Below, one piece after another: positions 1 to 8,866 of a DNA stretch of 64,000 nt. The position numbers and the translations under genes are program-made. A model generated the notes under the pieces. That model was not told the DNA's origin. It made no database searches and saw only the letters and a program-made list of their open reading frames with translations. The stretch lies in the NCBI RefSeq assembly GCF_900101625.1, contig NZ_FMYZ01000005.1, positions 434,001 through 498,000 of the forward strand. The letters are read 5' to 3'. Every line of letters starts with the position of its first letter. The stretch's first letter is position 1. This DNA comes from Cupriavidus sp. YR651 (GTDB lineage Bacteria; Pseudomonadota; Gammaproteobacteria; Burkholderiales; Burkholderiaceae).

Positions 1-1
1 G

Positions 2-985
2 GTCGAAGGCCAGTTCCCGGGGCTCAACGGCGCCGTCGAATGGCTGAACTCGCCGCCCCTCACCGCCGAGGGCCTGCGCGGCAAGGTCGTGCTGATCGAC
101 TTCTGGACCTACTCCTGCATCAACTGCCTGCGCGCGCTGCCCTACGTGAAGGCGTGGGCCGACAAGTACAAGGATCAGGGGCTCGTCGTCATCGGCGTGC
201 ACGCGCCGGAATTCGCGTTCGAGCGCAATATCGACAACGTGAAGAAGGCGACGCGCGACCTCGGCGTGACCTATCCGGTGGCCATCGACAACAACTTTGC
301 GATCTGGCGCGCCTTCGGCAACCAGTACTGGCCCGCGCACTACTTCATCGATGCTCAGGGCCGCATCCGCTTTCACCATTTCGGCGAAGGCGAATACGCC
401 CACTCCGAAGCCGTGATCCGCCAGCTGCTGGCCGAAGCCGGTCACGCCGACGTGGCCAGGGTGGCCACGACCACGACGGTCGCGCCGGACGGCAAGGCCG
501 GCAATGGGGTGGAAATGGCGGCGGATAACGACGCGATGCAATCGCCGGAGACTTACATCGGCTACGAGCGCGCGGAGAATTTCGGCTCGCCCGGCGGCGC
601 GGCGCACGACCGTCCGAAGGACTACGCGGCGCCCGCAAAGCCCGATCTGAACGAATGGGGCCTTGCCGGCAACTGGCACGTCGGCGCGGAACACGCCACG
701 CTGGGCCACGCGAACGGCCGCATCGTCTACCGCTTCCACGCACGCGACCTGCACCTCGTGCTCGGCCCGGGCCAGGACGGCAAGCCGGTGCGCTTCCGCG
801 TGACGATCGACGGCGCGGCACCGGGCGCGTCCCACGGCACCGATACCACGCCGGATGGCGCCGGCAAGGTCACGGCCCAGCGGCTCTATCAGCTGGTGCG
901 GCAAGACGGCGACATCCGCGACCGCACCTTTGCGATTGAATTTCTCGATCCCGGTGTGGAGGCCTATGCCTTCACGTTCGGCTAA
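2..985 (+). CDS. DipZ-type thioredoxin domain protein, 5'-truncated by window edge
   Basis: The reading frame is open from base 2, so the gene begins before the window; the first in-window Met (89) lies inside the thioredoxin fold and is not the start. The visible part has a thioredoxin-like active site WTYSCINCLRALPYV (Cys-Ile-Asn-Cys in place of Cys-Gly-Pro-Cys) and then a beta-rich C-terminal domain of about 110 residues. This is the layout of the periplasmic half of DipZ, whose N-terminal half is a CcdA-like membrane electron carrier. By family knowledge it passes reducing equivalents from the cytoplasm to periplasmic partners. The next gene is an exported-looking MsrA, a plausible client. 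Whether a CcdA domain precedes it cannot be seen here. Confidence 0.85.
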   Translation, partial: VEGQFPGLNGAVEWLNSPPLTAEGLRGKVVLIDFWTYSCINCLRALPYVKAWADKYKDQGLVVIGVHAPEFAFERNIDNVKKATRDLGVTYPVAIDNNFAIWRAFGNQYWPAHYFIDAQGRIRFHHFGEGEYAHSEAVIRQLLAEAGHADVARVATTTTVAPDGKAGNGVEMAADNDAMQSPETYIGYERAENFGSPGGAAHDRPKDYAAPAKPDLNEWGLAGNWHVGAEHATLGHANGRIVYRFHARDLHLVLGPGQDGKPVRFRVTIDGAAPGASHGTDTTPDGAGKVTAQRLYQLVRQDGDIRDRTFAIEFLDPGVEAYAFTFG

Positions 986-1012
986 CCCCTTCGACAATCA
1001 AGGAAGCTCATC

Positions 1013-1747
1013 ATGAACGCGATTGCAGCACTGCAGCGCTGGACGCGCCCCACCACGCTCAAGCTCATGGGCCTGGCCATGCTGGTGGCCGTTGCCGCCG
1101 TGTGGGAGCGCCCCGCGCTGTCCGCCGAGGAAGCCGTACGCATCCCCGCTCCCACGCAGGACGAAAAATCCGGAGACGCGCACACCGCCACGGCCGTATT
1201 CGCCGGAGGCTGCTTCTGGGGCGTCCAGGGCGTCTTCCAGCATATTCGCGGCGTGACGCGTGTCACGTCGGGCTATGCCGGTGGCGCGGCCAGCACGGCC
1301 CAGTACGAGAAAGTCGGCTCGGGCACCACGGGCCACGCGGAATCCGTCGAGGTCCGCTACGACCCAGCGCAGGTCAGCTACGGCAAGTTGCTGCAAGTCT
1401 TCTTCTCCGTGGCGCATAACCCCACCCAGCTCAACTATCAGGGCCCGGACCACGGCACGCAGTACCGGTCCGCGATCTTCCCCGTCACGCCGGCACAGCG
1501 CAAGATCGCCGAGGCCTATATCGCCCAGCTTGGCGCGGCCAAGTCGTTCCGCGCACCCATCGTGACGCGCGTGGAAGACTACAAGGGCTTCTATCCGGCG
1601 GAGGCCTATCACCAGGACTTCCTGACGAAGAATCCGAACTATCCGTACATCGTGATCAACGATCTTCCCAAGATCGGCAACCTGAAACAGGTCTTCCCCG
1701 ACCTCTATCGCAACGACCCCGTACTGCTGACCAAATCCGGTACCTGA
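1013..1747 (+). CDS. msrA: Peptide methionine sulfoxide reductase MsrA, membrane-anchored or exported
   Basis: MsrA reduces methionine-S-sulfoxide in proteins. The signature GGCFWG is present with the catalytic cysteine at about residue 67, followed by typical MsrA sequence (TSGYAGG, TGHAESVEV, NPTQLNYQGPDHGTQYRS). At 244 aa it is longer than cytoplasmic MsrA because residues 1-60 hold a basic start, a hydrophobic stretch (about 18-31) and a linker, so it is probably periplasmic. It starts 27 bases after the DipZ-type gene, and a GGAAG sequence lies upstream of the ATG. The context suggests that the thioredoxin partner regenerates it. Confidence in family is very high; location is inferred. 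Confidence 0.95.
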   Translation: MNAIAALQRWTRPTTLKLMGLAMLVAVAAVWERPALSAEEAVRIPAPTQDEKSGDAHTATAVFAGGCFWGVQGVFQHIRGVTRVTSGYAGGAASTAQYEKVGSGTTGHAESVEVRYDPAQVSYGKLLQVFFSVAHNPTQLNYQGPDHGTQYRSAIFPVTPAQRKIAEAYIAQLGAAKSFRAPIVTRVEDYKGFYPAEAYHQDFLTKNPNYPYIVINDLPKIGNLKQVFPDLYRNDPVLLTKSGT

Positions 1748-1829
1748 CACGGCAACGCGGGATTCCGCCCCATGCGAGAATCCCGCAGCGCCCCGCGTGG
1801 GGCGCGCCATTTCTGTCACGGACCTGATC

Positions 1830-2318
1830 ATGTTCCAGCTTTCCGACGATGCGTCGTTCCGCTCCAAGGCCGATCACTACGCCGAACTCGTCACACAGGC
1901 GCGTGCGCTGCTGGCCGATGAACGCGACCGCATCGCCAACGCCGCCAACTTCTCGGCACTGCTCTACCACTCGCTATCCGACCTGAACTGGGCGGGCTTC
2001 TATTTCTACGATGGCACCGAGCTGGTGGTGGGACCCTTCCAGGGCAAGCCAGCCTGCGTGAGGATTCCGATTGGCAAGGGTGTGTGCGGCACGGCGGCGC
2101 AAACGCGCGAGACGCAGGTGGTGCCCGACGTGCATGCGTTCCCGGGCCATATCGCCTGCGACGCGGCGTCGCGCTCGGAAATCGTCGTGCCGCTGTTTGC
2201 CTCGAATGGATCGCTGATCGGCGTATGGGATGTGGACAGCCCTGTCCCCGGCAGGTTTGACGAGGAGGATGCGCGGGGCATGGAGGCGCTGTGCCGGGTG
2301 TTTGTGGAGCTCAGTTGA
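1830..2318 (+). CDS. msrC: Free methionine-R-sulfoxide reductase (GAF domain)
   Basis: A single GAF-domain protein of 162 aa. It reduces free L-methionine-R-sulfoxide, complementing MsrA. Three cysteines fall at residues 76, 86 and 110 (ACVRIP, GVCGT, HIACDAASRSE), with the same spacing (10 and 24) as the catalytic trio of the characterised E. coli YebR enzyme. An upstream GTG at 1797 would add 11 residues without family resemblance, so I take the ATG at 1830 (MFQLSDD). It follows msrA on the same strand after about 80 bases, so the two may share a transcript. Expected location is the cytoplasm. Confidence 0.9.
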   Translation: MFQLSDDASFRSKADHYAELVTQARALLADERDRIANAANFSALLYHSLSDLNWAGFYFYDGTELVVGPFQGKPACVRIPIGKGVCGTAAQTRETQVVPDVHAFPGHIACDAASRSEIVVPLFASNGSLIGVWDVDSPVPGRFDEEDARGMEALCRVFVELS

Positions 2319-2352
2319 GGGGTGCGGCGGCCTGGCGATGTAGCGCTGCCGG

Positions 2353-2616
2353 TTAGTCGGCGAGCGGAACGCCGAACACGCCCTGCTGCAGATCACGTTC
2401 GAAATCGCGTAGCCAGGTGTCGCTGCCGTCCAGCGCGTAGTGCTGAAGATCGCCGCCGGTGATGCGGGTAACGGTCAGATTGCGGCCCGCCTTGTCGGGC
2501 CGATCATCCCAGTCGACCTCGAAATCGTCATGCACGAACCCGTGCCGCAGACAGGCGCCCTCGAAACCTTCGCGCGCGGCGTCGGGGAGATCGTCAAAGC
2601 GATATTGCCTCGCCAT
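2353..2616 (-). CDS. Small acidic hypothetical protein (87 aa)
   Basis: Not recognised. The product is rich in Asp/Arg (MARQYRFDDLPDAAREG start, DFEVDWDDRPDKAG in the middle), soluble, without signal peptide or membrane segment. A strong GGAGG ribosome-binding site lies 7 bases before the ATG and is built from the last two codons and stop of the gene upstream (2619-2804), so translation of the two is probably coupled. This good ribosome site supports a real gene. Confidence 0.6.
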   Translation of the reverse strand: MARQYRFDDLPDAAREGFEGACLRHGFVHDDFEVDWDDRPDKAGRNLTVTRITGGDLQHYALDGSDTWLRDFERDLQQGVFGVPLAD

Positions 2617-2618
2617 GT

Positions 2619-2804
2619 TCAGCCTCCGAGCATCCCGAAGAACTCGGCTACGCCTGAAGCCAGCTCCAGGATATCGACACCGGCTTCGATGGAATCGGCG
2701 GTATCGCCGATGACGTTTATCGTCCGCTCTCGCGCGGATGGCTGCGGCGCCTGCGAGATGTCAGCCAGCGATTGCACGTCAAAGCCAGGATTGGTTGTCG
2801 ACAT
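2619..2804 (-). CDS. Small hypothetical protein (61 aa), coupled to the next gene
   Basis: Not recognised. I take the ATG giving MSTTNPGFDVQSL; the frame stays open to 2894 but the extra N-terminus looks like noise. The C-terminal half is an amphipathic, hydrophobic helix (SIEAGVDILELASGVAEFFG). The final Gly-Gly is encoded by GGAGGC, which doubles as the ribosome-binding site of the 87-aa gene two bases downstream, so it should not be read as a double-glycine processing signal. An AAGAG sits upstream of this ATG. Confidence 0.5.
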   Translation of the reverse strand: MSTTNPGFDVQSLADISQAPQPSARERTINVIGDTADSIEAGVDILELASGVAEFFGMLGG

Positions 2805-2960
2805 GGCGGCTCTTCGATATGGAGTCGCGCCATCGTAGCACGGCAGATCGCCCTTTGATCGACGCCATGGCAAGCCAGGGATGCCACCCGCCAATCGACC
2901 TGGCCGTCCTCACTGACTGGTCAGAACATGGCGACGGGCAACGGCCTGGCGCGGCGCCAT

Positions 2961-3155
2961 CTAGCACTGCCCTTTCTTGGCCTTGCCCGGCGGGCAGAAA
3001 GACTCGTTGCCGTATTGATCGACACGACAGTTGCCCTTCTTGGCCTGCCCGGGCGGGCAACCCGGGCCGCCTGCCGGCTCGTCGTAGGGATAGGGGGCGA
3101 CAACACAGCCGCTTAGCAAGGTGCATGCGGCGACGATTGCAAGGAAGGCTTTCAA
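2961..3155 (-). CDS. Small lipoprotein with duplicated Cys-Pro-Pro-Gly motif, TTG start
   Basis: A 64-aa precursor. The best start is TTG at 3155, six bases after AGGAG, giving MKAFLAIVAACTLLSGC, a clean lipoprotein signal peptide with lipobox LLSGC. The ATG/GTG-type starts farther upstream add an unlikely 23-residue leader. The mature part is about 47 residues and contains two copies of CPPGxAKKGxC separated by a short Asp-Gln-Tyr-Gly linker, so four cysteines beyond the lipidated one. Function unknown; a small periplasm-facing lipoprotein, metal binding or disulfide-stabilised, is a guess from the cysteines. Confidence 0.65.
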   Translation of the reverse strand: MKAFLAIVAACTLLSGCVVAPYPYDEPAGGPGCPPGQAKKGNCRVDQYGNESFCPPGKAKKGQC

Positions 3156-3243
3156 CGATTTCTCCTGATTGGTGAATCTTGTGACGAGAGGATACTGCGC
3201 GGCTGAGCGAGTGACTGTAACCATTGGTCAGAAGCATCAAGCC

Positions 3244-4632
3244 TCAGACAATCAGTTCTGAATCCGGGGTTGGCCTGCGCTCCAGCAGCGCCGCGAGCTT
3301 GCGCAGTGCCAGCGACAACTGCGCGCGGTCGTCGACGCCGCCGAGCGAGATGCGGATGGCGTTCGGCGGATTGGGCCCGTCATGGAACGCATCGGAAGGC
3401 GTGACCCGCAGATCCTCCGCCAGCGCGGCCCGGGTGAGCTGATGCGTGGTCCAGTGCGCGGGCAGGCGGTGCCATACGTGGATGGCGCTCGGCGGCAACT
3501 GCCCGATCCCGCTCAGCCATCGGTTGGCAAGCTCGCATCGCGCCAATGCCTCGGTGCGGATGCCATCGAGCAGCGCCATCGCCGAGCCGTCCTGAATCCA
3601 TTGCGTGGCCAGCGCCGCCGTCATGGGCGCGGCCATCAGCGCAAAGGCGCGGAGCGCCGCAAGCAGATCGTCGCCGCGCGTGCCCTCGGGCAACACGACA
3701 TAGGCGGTGCGAAGGCCGGGGCTGAGGGTCTTTGACAGCGTCGATACGTAGTAGGTGCGTGCCGGGGCGAAACAAGCCAGTGGTGGCGGCGCCGATGGGG
3801 TCAGCAGCCAGTAAGGATCGTCCTCCAGCAAAGTGATATGGCGCTGCCCGGCAACCCGCGCGAGTTCCTCGCGGCGCGACGCCGGCATGGTATGCGTGGT
3901 CGGGTTCTGCGCGGTCGGATTCAGGTAGGCCAGCGTCGCGCCGTCGGCGCTGGCGGCCTCGAGCGCCTCGGGCAGCATCCCGTCCGCGTCGCACGCCGCG
4001 ACAACGACGCGCCGCCCGAGCCGGGCCGCCGCCGCGCGGATGCCGGGATAGGCCAGCGGCTCGGTGACGATGGCATCGCCGGGCCGGGTCCGGATCAGGA
4101 TCACGGCAGCCAGTGCCGCCTGCGCACCCGGACAGGCCACAAGGCGCGAGGTGTCGACGTGCCCGAATACCTGCTCCAGCCAGAGCGCGCCGGCAGCCCG
4201 GTCGGAAGCGCTGCCGCCACCTAGCTGGTAGGTCATCAGCAGGTGCGGGTCGCTGCGCAGCAAGACCTGCGACAACCCGCGCCGCAGCAGGTCCTGGAAG
4301 TCCAGGCCCGCAGGCGGCGGCGGAACGTTCATGCTCATGTCGACCACCCTGGCCAACTCGGCCCGGGGCGCGGCGATAAAGGTGCCGAGCGCGCCTCGGG
4401 CCTCGATCAGCTGACGCCGCTTGGCCTCGGTATAGGCGCGCGTCACGGTCGTGAGATCCACGCCGAGCGCACTGGCAAGACTGCGCTGCGGCGGCACGCG
4501 GTCTCCGGCAACGAGACGCCCTTCGCCGATGGCCCGCTCGATGAAATCCACAATCTGCAGATAGCGGGCACCGCCACGAGTGATCTGCAAATCCCATTTC
4601 GCATTGACCTCGCCGCCTTGCATGGCTTTCAT
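3244..4632 (-). CDS. MocR-family transcriptional regulator (GntR wHTH plus aminotransferase fold)
   Basis: Residues about 10-80 form a GntR winged helix (GDRVPPQRSLASALGV, TVTRAYTEAKRR) and the rest a fold-type I aminotransferase domain with the PLP-lysine motif STLSKTLSPGLR. This is the MocR/PdxR architecture, in which PLP or a PLP adduct controls DNA binding. I choose the ATG at 4632 because GAGG lies about 11 bases upstream; the open frame continues to 4752 without family resemblance. It is divergent from cyoA with about 210 bases between, so it may regulate itself or cyo, but the target is not evident. About 462 aa, normal for the family. Confidence 0.88.
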   Translation of the reverse strand: MKAMQGGEVNAKWDLQITRGGARYLQIVDFIERAIGEGRLVAGDRVPPQRSLASALGVDLTTVTRAYTEAKRRQLIEARGALGTFIAAPRAELARVVDMSMNVPPPPAGLDFQDLLRRGLSQVLLRSDPHLLMTYQLGGGSASDRAAGALWLEQVFGHVDTSRLVACPGAQAALAAVILIRTRPGDAIVTEPLAYPGIRAAAARLGRRVVVAACDADGMLPEALEAASADGATLAYLNPTAQNPTTHTMPASRREELARVAGQRHITLLEDDPYWLLTPSAPPPLACFAPARTYYVSTLSKTLSPGLRTAYVVLPEGTRGDDLLAALRAFALMAAPMTAALATQWIQDGSAMALLDGIRTEALARCELANRWLSGIGQLPPSAIHVWHRLPAHWTTHQLTRAALAEDLRVTPSDAFHDGPNPPNAIRISLGGVDDRAQLSLALRKLAALLERRPTPDSELIV

Positions 4633-4844
4633 GGGAAAAAAGTCCTCGATGTATGGGTTTTGTCTTCTATTAGCATGCCAGACATCATCACGGGAATCCA
4701 TACAACGATTCACGCCGGAATGCCGGCCGACGCACTTTGGCAAACCCGCCAACGCGGCAGGTGGAAGCTGGCAAATGGCAGTGGCAGGCGCCGGGCGGCA
4801 AGGATCGACGGATACCTCAGTGATGCGTAACCAAGGTGTCCGAA

Positions 4845-5837
4845 ATGCTCAAACCAACCGCCGGGCCGGCAGACAAGAATCGACATGGCCCGCTCCCCCG
4901 CTTGTCCCCCGGAAAATCACCGCGCCTCGTCTCGCTGCTCGTGGCCGCCCTCGGCAGCGTGCTGCTGAGCGGCTGCAACCTGGAGCTGCTCTCGCCAAAG
5001 GGCAGCGTGGGTGAACAGGAGAAATGGCTGATCCTGGTCGCCCTGTTCATCATGCTGATGGTCGTCATCCCGGTCATCGTCCTGACGCTGTGGTTCGCAT
5101 GGCGCTACCGCGAGACCAATACGCGCGCCACCTACGCCCCCAAGTGGTCGCACTCCACCAAGATCGAAGTCGTGGTCTGGGGCATCCCCTGCGTGATCGT
5201 GGCCTGCCTGGCGCTGCTGATCTGGGAGTCGACGCACAAGCTCGATCCCTATCGGCCGCTCGCGTCGCAGGTCAAGCCGATCGAGGTCGACGTGGTCGCG
5301 CTGAACTGGAAATGGTTGTTCATCTATCCGGAGTTCGGCGTTGCATCGCTGAACCAGCTCGCGATTCCTGTCGGCACGCCAATCAACTTCAGGCTGACCT
5401 CGGAATCGATGATGAACTCGTTCTTCATTCCGCAACTGGGCAGCATGGTCTACACCATGGCCGGGATGCAGACGCGCCTGCACCTGATCGCCGACACGCC
5501 GGGCGTCTATCTCGGGCAGTCGGCCGCCTACAGCGGTCCCGGCTTCTCGGACATGCATTTCAAGACGCTGGCCACCTCGCGCGAGGAATTCGATGCCTGG
5601 ATCCGCACCGCTCGTGCTTCGTCCCAGGCGCTCGACCTGAAAACCTACCGCGCGCTGGAACAGCCCAGCAGCAAGGACCCGGTCACGCTCTACGGCTCGG
5701 TCGCGCCGAAGCTGTTCGACCAGATCGCCGACAAATACATGATGGCCAACGACCAGATCTGCCGCGCAGACACCCTCGAATCTCTGCAGGCCTTCCAGCG
5801 CGTCCCGTCGGCGCCCCTGGGCCGCATGGAGCAATAA
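4845..5837 (+). CDS. cyoA: Cytochrome o ubiquinol oxidase subunit II
   Basis: Subunit II of the proton-pumping bo3 quinol oxidase in the inner membrane. After a basic leader comes a lipoprotein signal ([14 protein letters not shown]), two membrane helices and a cupredoxin-like periplasmic domain ([34 protein letters not shown], here split by sense). As expected for a quinol oxidase, the CuA cysteine ligands of cytochrome c oxidases are absent. I prefer the ATG at 4845, with AAGG eight bases upstream, to the GTG at 4836. First gene of cyoABCD; it is followed by cyoB after one base. Confidence 0.95.
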   Translation: MLKPTAGPADKNRHGPLPRLSPGKSPRLVSLLVAALGSVLLSGCNLELLSPKGSVGEQEKWLILVALFIMLMVVIPVIVLTLWFAWRYRETNTRATYAPKWSHSTKIEVVVWGIPCVIVACLALLIWESTHKLDPYRPLASQVKPIEVDVVALNWKWLFIYPEFGVASLNQLAIPVGTPINFRLTSESMMNSFFIPQLGSMVYTMAGMQTRLHLIADTPGVYLGQSAAYSGPGFSDMHFKTLATSREEFDAWIRTARASSQALDLKTYRALEQPSSKDPVTLYGSVAPKLFDQIADKYMMANDQICRADTLESLQAFQRVPSAPLGRMEQ

Positions 5838-5838
5838 C

Positions 5839-7815
5839 ATGCTTGGAAAACTCAACCTGGACGCCATCCCCTTCCATGAGCCGATCATCATGGGGACCCT
5901 GGCCGCCGTGATCGTGCTGGGCATGGCGATGCTGGGCGCCATTACCTACTTCGGCAAGTGGAAGCCGCTGTGGAACGACTGGATCTGCTCCGTCGACCAC
6001 AAGAAGGTCGGCGTGATGTACATCATCCTGGCGCTGGTGATGCTGCTGCGCGGCTTTGCCGACGCCATCATGATGCGCGCCCAGCAGGCGCTCGCCTACG
6101 GCGATGCCGCGGGCTACCTGCCGCCGCATCACTACGACCAGATCTTCACGGCGCACGGCGTGATCATGATCTTCTTCGTGGCGACCCCGCTGGTGCTCGG
6201 GCTGATGAACGTGATCGTGCCGCTGCAGATCGGCGCGCGCGACGTCGCCTTTCCGTTCGTCAATTCGCTGAGCTTCTGGATGTCGGCGATGGGCGCGGTG
6301 CTGCTCATGATGTCGATGTTCGTCGGCGACTTCGCGGCCACCGGCTGGGTCGCGTACCCGCCGCTGTCCGAGCTGGGTTACAGCCCGACACCGGGCGTCG
6401 ACTACTACATCTGGTCACTGCAGATATCCGGGCTCGGCACCACGCTGACGGGCATCAACTTCATCGTGACGATCCTGCGCATGCGCGCGCCGGGCCTGAA
6501 CCTGATGAAGATGCCGGTCTTCACCTGGACCGCGCTGATCACCAACATCCTGATCGTCGCGATCTTCCCGGTCTTGACCGCCACGCTCGCCCTGCTCACC
6601 GCCGACCGCTACCTCGGCATGCACTTCTTCACCAATGAGCTTGGCGGCAACGCGATGATGTACGTGAACCTGATCTGGATCTGGGGGCATCCGGAGGTCT
6701 ACGTGCTGATCCTGCCGGCGTTCGGCGCCTTCTCCGAGATCATCGCCACGTTCTCGCGCAAGCCGCTGTTCGGCTACAAGTCGATGGTGTACGCCACCTC
6801 CTCGATTGGCGTGTTGTCGTTCTTCGTCTGGCTGCACCACTTCTTCACCATGGGCTCGGGGGCGAACGTCAATGCCTTCTTCGGCATCATGACCTCGATC
6901 ATCTCGGTTCCCACCGGCGTGAAGCTGTTCAACTGGCTGTTCACGATGTACCGGGGCCGGATCCGCTTCCATACCTCGACCATGTGGACCATCGGCTTCA
7001 TGGTGACGTTCGCGGTGGGTGGCATGACCGGCGTGCTACTGGCGATTCCGGGGGCCGACTTCGTCCTGCACAACAGCCTGTTCCTGGTCGCGCATTTCCA
7101 TAACGTGATCATCGGCGGCGTGCTCTTCGGCTGCCTGGCCGGCATCAGCTTCTGGTTCCCCAAGGTGTTCGGCTTCAAGCTCAACGAGTTCTGGGGCAAG
7201 GTGTCGTTCTGGTGCTGGCTGGTTGGCTTCTTCCTCGCCTTCATGCCGCTCTACGTGCTCGGCTTCAAGGGCATGACGCGCCGGATGAATCATTACGCCA
7301 ATGTCGACTGGCACCCGTACCTGGTGGTGGCGCTGGTCGGTGCCTTCGTCATCGGGGCCGGCATCCTGGCCATGGTGGTGCAGTTTGCGGTCAGCATCCG
7401 CGACCGCAAGACGAACCAGGATCTGACTGGCGATCCGTGGGACGCCCGCAGCCTGGAGTGGTCGACGGCCTCGCCCGCACCGTTCTACAACTTTGCCCAT
7501 GTGCCGCACATCACGTCGCTCGAGCAGCACTGGGACGACAAGGAAACCGGACGAGCATGGCGACAGCCGGCTCACTACGAGGACATCCACATGCCGCGCA
7601 ATACCTCGGCAGGCTTCCTCATTTCCGTGTTCGGGCTGGTGCTGTGCTTCGCGCTGGTCTGGCACATGTGGCTGGTCGCCATTGCCGGGCTGATCGGCGC
7701 CATCGCGACCTTCGTCGTGCGCAGCTATGACCGCGACGTGGATTACTACGTGCCCGCCGCCGAAGTCGAACGCATCGAACGCGCGCGCTACGCGCAACTG
7801 CAGGAAGCTGCCTGA
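5839..7815 (+). CDS. cyoB: Cytochrome o ubiquinol oxidase subunit I
   Basis: Catalytic haem-copper subunit, 658 aa, very close to the usual length. Multiple membrane helices hold the signature region with WGHPEVY (CuB ligand His and cross-linked Tyr) and HHFFTMG (CuB His pair), plus HFHNVIIGG (haem ligands). It binds haem b, haem o and CuB, oxidises ubiquinol and reduces oxygen to water while pumping protons. Spacing of one base from cyoA and four from cyoC shows a tight operon. Confidence 0.97.
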   Translation: MLGKLNLDAIPFHEPIIMGTLAAVIVLGMAMLGAITYFGKWKPLWNDWICSVDHKKVGVMYIILALVMLLRGFADAIMMRAQQALAYGDAAGYLPPHHYDQIFTAHGVIMIFFVATPLVLGLMNVIVPLQIGARDVAFPFVNSLSFWMSAMGAVLLMMSMFVGDFAATGWVAYPPLSELGYSPTPGVDYYIWSLQISGLGTTLTGINFIVTILRMRAPGLNLMKMPVFTWTALITNILIVAIFPVLTATLALLTADRYLGMHFFTNELGGNAMMYVNLIWIWGHPEVYVLILPAFGAFSEIIATFSRKPLFGYKSMVYATSSIGVLSFFVWLHHFFTMGSGANVNAFFGIMTSIISVPTGVKLFNWLFTMYRGRIRFHTSTMWTIGFMVTFAVGGMTGVLLAIPGADFVLHNSLFLVAHFHNVIIGGVLFGCLAGISFWFPKVFGFKLNEFWGKVSFWCWLVGFFLAFMPLYVLGFKGMTRRMNHYANVDWHPYLVVALVGAFVIGAGILAMVVQFAVSIRDRKTNQDLTGDPWDARSLEWSTASPAPFYNFAHVPHITSLEQHWDDKETGRAWRQPAHYEDIHMPRNTSAGFLISVFGLVLCFALVWHMWLVAIAGLIGAIATFVVRSYDRDVDYYVPAAEVERIERARYAQLQEAA

Positions 7816-7819
7816 AACC

Positions 7820-8464
7820 ATGAATCCGACGCTTTCCCCTGCCCTGCATCATGCCGGGGCCGACTCCACGCACGACACGACCCACGACGCCGCGCACCAC
7901 CATCACGACGCCGGATCCCACACCCCGCTGGGATTCTGGCTCTACCTGATGAGCGACTGCCTGATCTTCGCGGTGCTGTTCGCCACCTTCGGCGTACTGT
8001 CCGGCAACACGGCGGGCGGCCCCGGCGGGCGACAATTATTCGAGCTGCGGTTCGTGTTCGCCGAGACCATGGTGCTGCTGCTCAGCAGCTACACCTTCGG
8101 CCTGGCCATGCTCCGGCAGGACGCCGATGCCGCGCCGCGGATGATCCGCTGGCTGCTGGTCACGTTCGGGCTTGGCGCGCTGTTCATCGGCATGGAAGTC
8201 TACGAGTTCGCCCACCTGCTGCATGAAGGAGCGGGCCCTGGCGTCAGTGCCTACCTGTCGGCCTTCTTCACACTGGTCGGCACGCACGGGCTCCACGTCA
8301 CGTCGGGCCTGCTGTGGCTCGCCGTGATGATCCACCAGATCCGGCATTTCGGGCTGGACGACATCGTGCGCCGACGCCTCGCCTGCCTGAGCCTGTTCTG
8401 GCATTTCCTGGACCTGGTCTGGATCTGCGTCTTCACCTTTGTCTACCTGCGGGAGTTCGCATGA
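7820..8464 (+). CDS. cyoC: Cytochrome o ubiquinol oxidase subunit III
   Basis: A 214-aa membrane protein with five predicted helices of the COX3 family. The start chosen (MNPTLSPALHH) follows cyoB's stop by four bases; an open frame upstream overlaps cyoB and is noise. The N-terminus is unusually rich in histidine and aspartate (HDTTHDAAHHHHDAGSH) before the conserved PLGFWLYLMSDC. Its stop overlaps the ATG of cyoD (ATGA), implying translational coupling. Confidence 0.95.
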   Translation: MNPTLSPALHHAGADSTHDTTHDAAHHHHDAGSHTPLGFWLYLMSDCLIFAVLFATFGVLSGNTAGGPGGRQLFELRFVFAETMVLLLSSYTFGLAMLRQDADAAPRMIRWLLVTFGLGALFIGMEVYEFAHLLHEGAGPGVSAYLSAFFTLVGTHGLHVTSGLLWLAVMIHQIRHFGLDDIVRRRLACLSLFWHFLDLVWICVFTFVYLREFA

Positions 8465-8838
8465 AGCCATCCCATCTTCACGCCGTGCACGCCAACGAGT
8501 CGGCCGCGCATGGCAGCGTACGCAGCTACACCATCGGCCTGCTGCTGTCGGTGGCGCTCACCGTCGCGTCCTTCGCGACCGTGATGGCGGGAACGCTGTC
8601 GGCACACGTCGCGATCGCGCTGGTCGTCGGCCTCTGCGTCGCGCAACTGCTGGTGCAGCTGGTGTACTTCCTGCATCTTGGCACCGGCCCCGGCCAGCGT
8701 GGCAACACCGCCATCTTTGCCTGCACCGGCCTGCTGATCGTCATCGTCGTGGCCGGATCCCTGTGGGTGATGCACAACGCCGACCTCAACATGATGCCGA
8801 CCGACATGTCCATCGAACGGGCACGGGCAAAAGACTAG
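8461..8838 (+). CDS. cyoD: Cytochrome o ubiquinol oxidase subunit IV
   Basis: A 125-aa protein with three predicted membrane helices, the small subunit that supports CuB insertion and assembly. It has the typical HGSVRSYTIGLLLS and LVQLVYFLHL segments. The ATG overlaps the cyoC stop. No cyoE (haem o synthase) follows, unlike E. coli; the next gene 28 bases on is a siroheme reductase. Confidence 0.93.
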   Translation: MKPSHLHAVHANESAAHGSVRSYTIGLLLSVALTVASFATVMAGTLSAHVAIALVVGLCVAQLLVQLVYFLHLGTGPGQRGNTAIFACTGLLIVIVVAGSLWVMHNADLNMMPTDMSIERARAKD

Positions 8839-8866
8839 CGCCGCGTGCGCAAGGAGTGCTACCACC

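Noticed and set aside
2619..2804. Bacteriocin-type double-glycine at the end of the 61-aa product
   Set aside because: The Gly-Gly is at the very C-terminus and its codons form the ribosome-binding site of the next gene.
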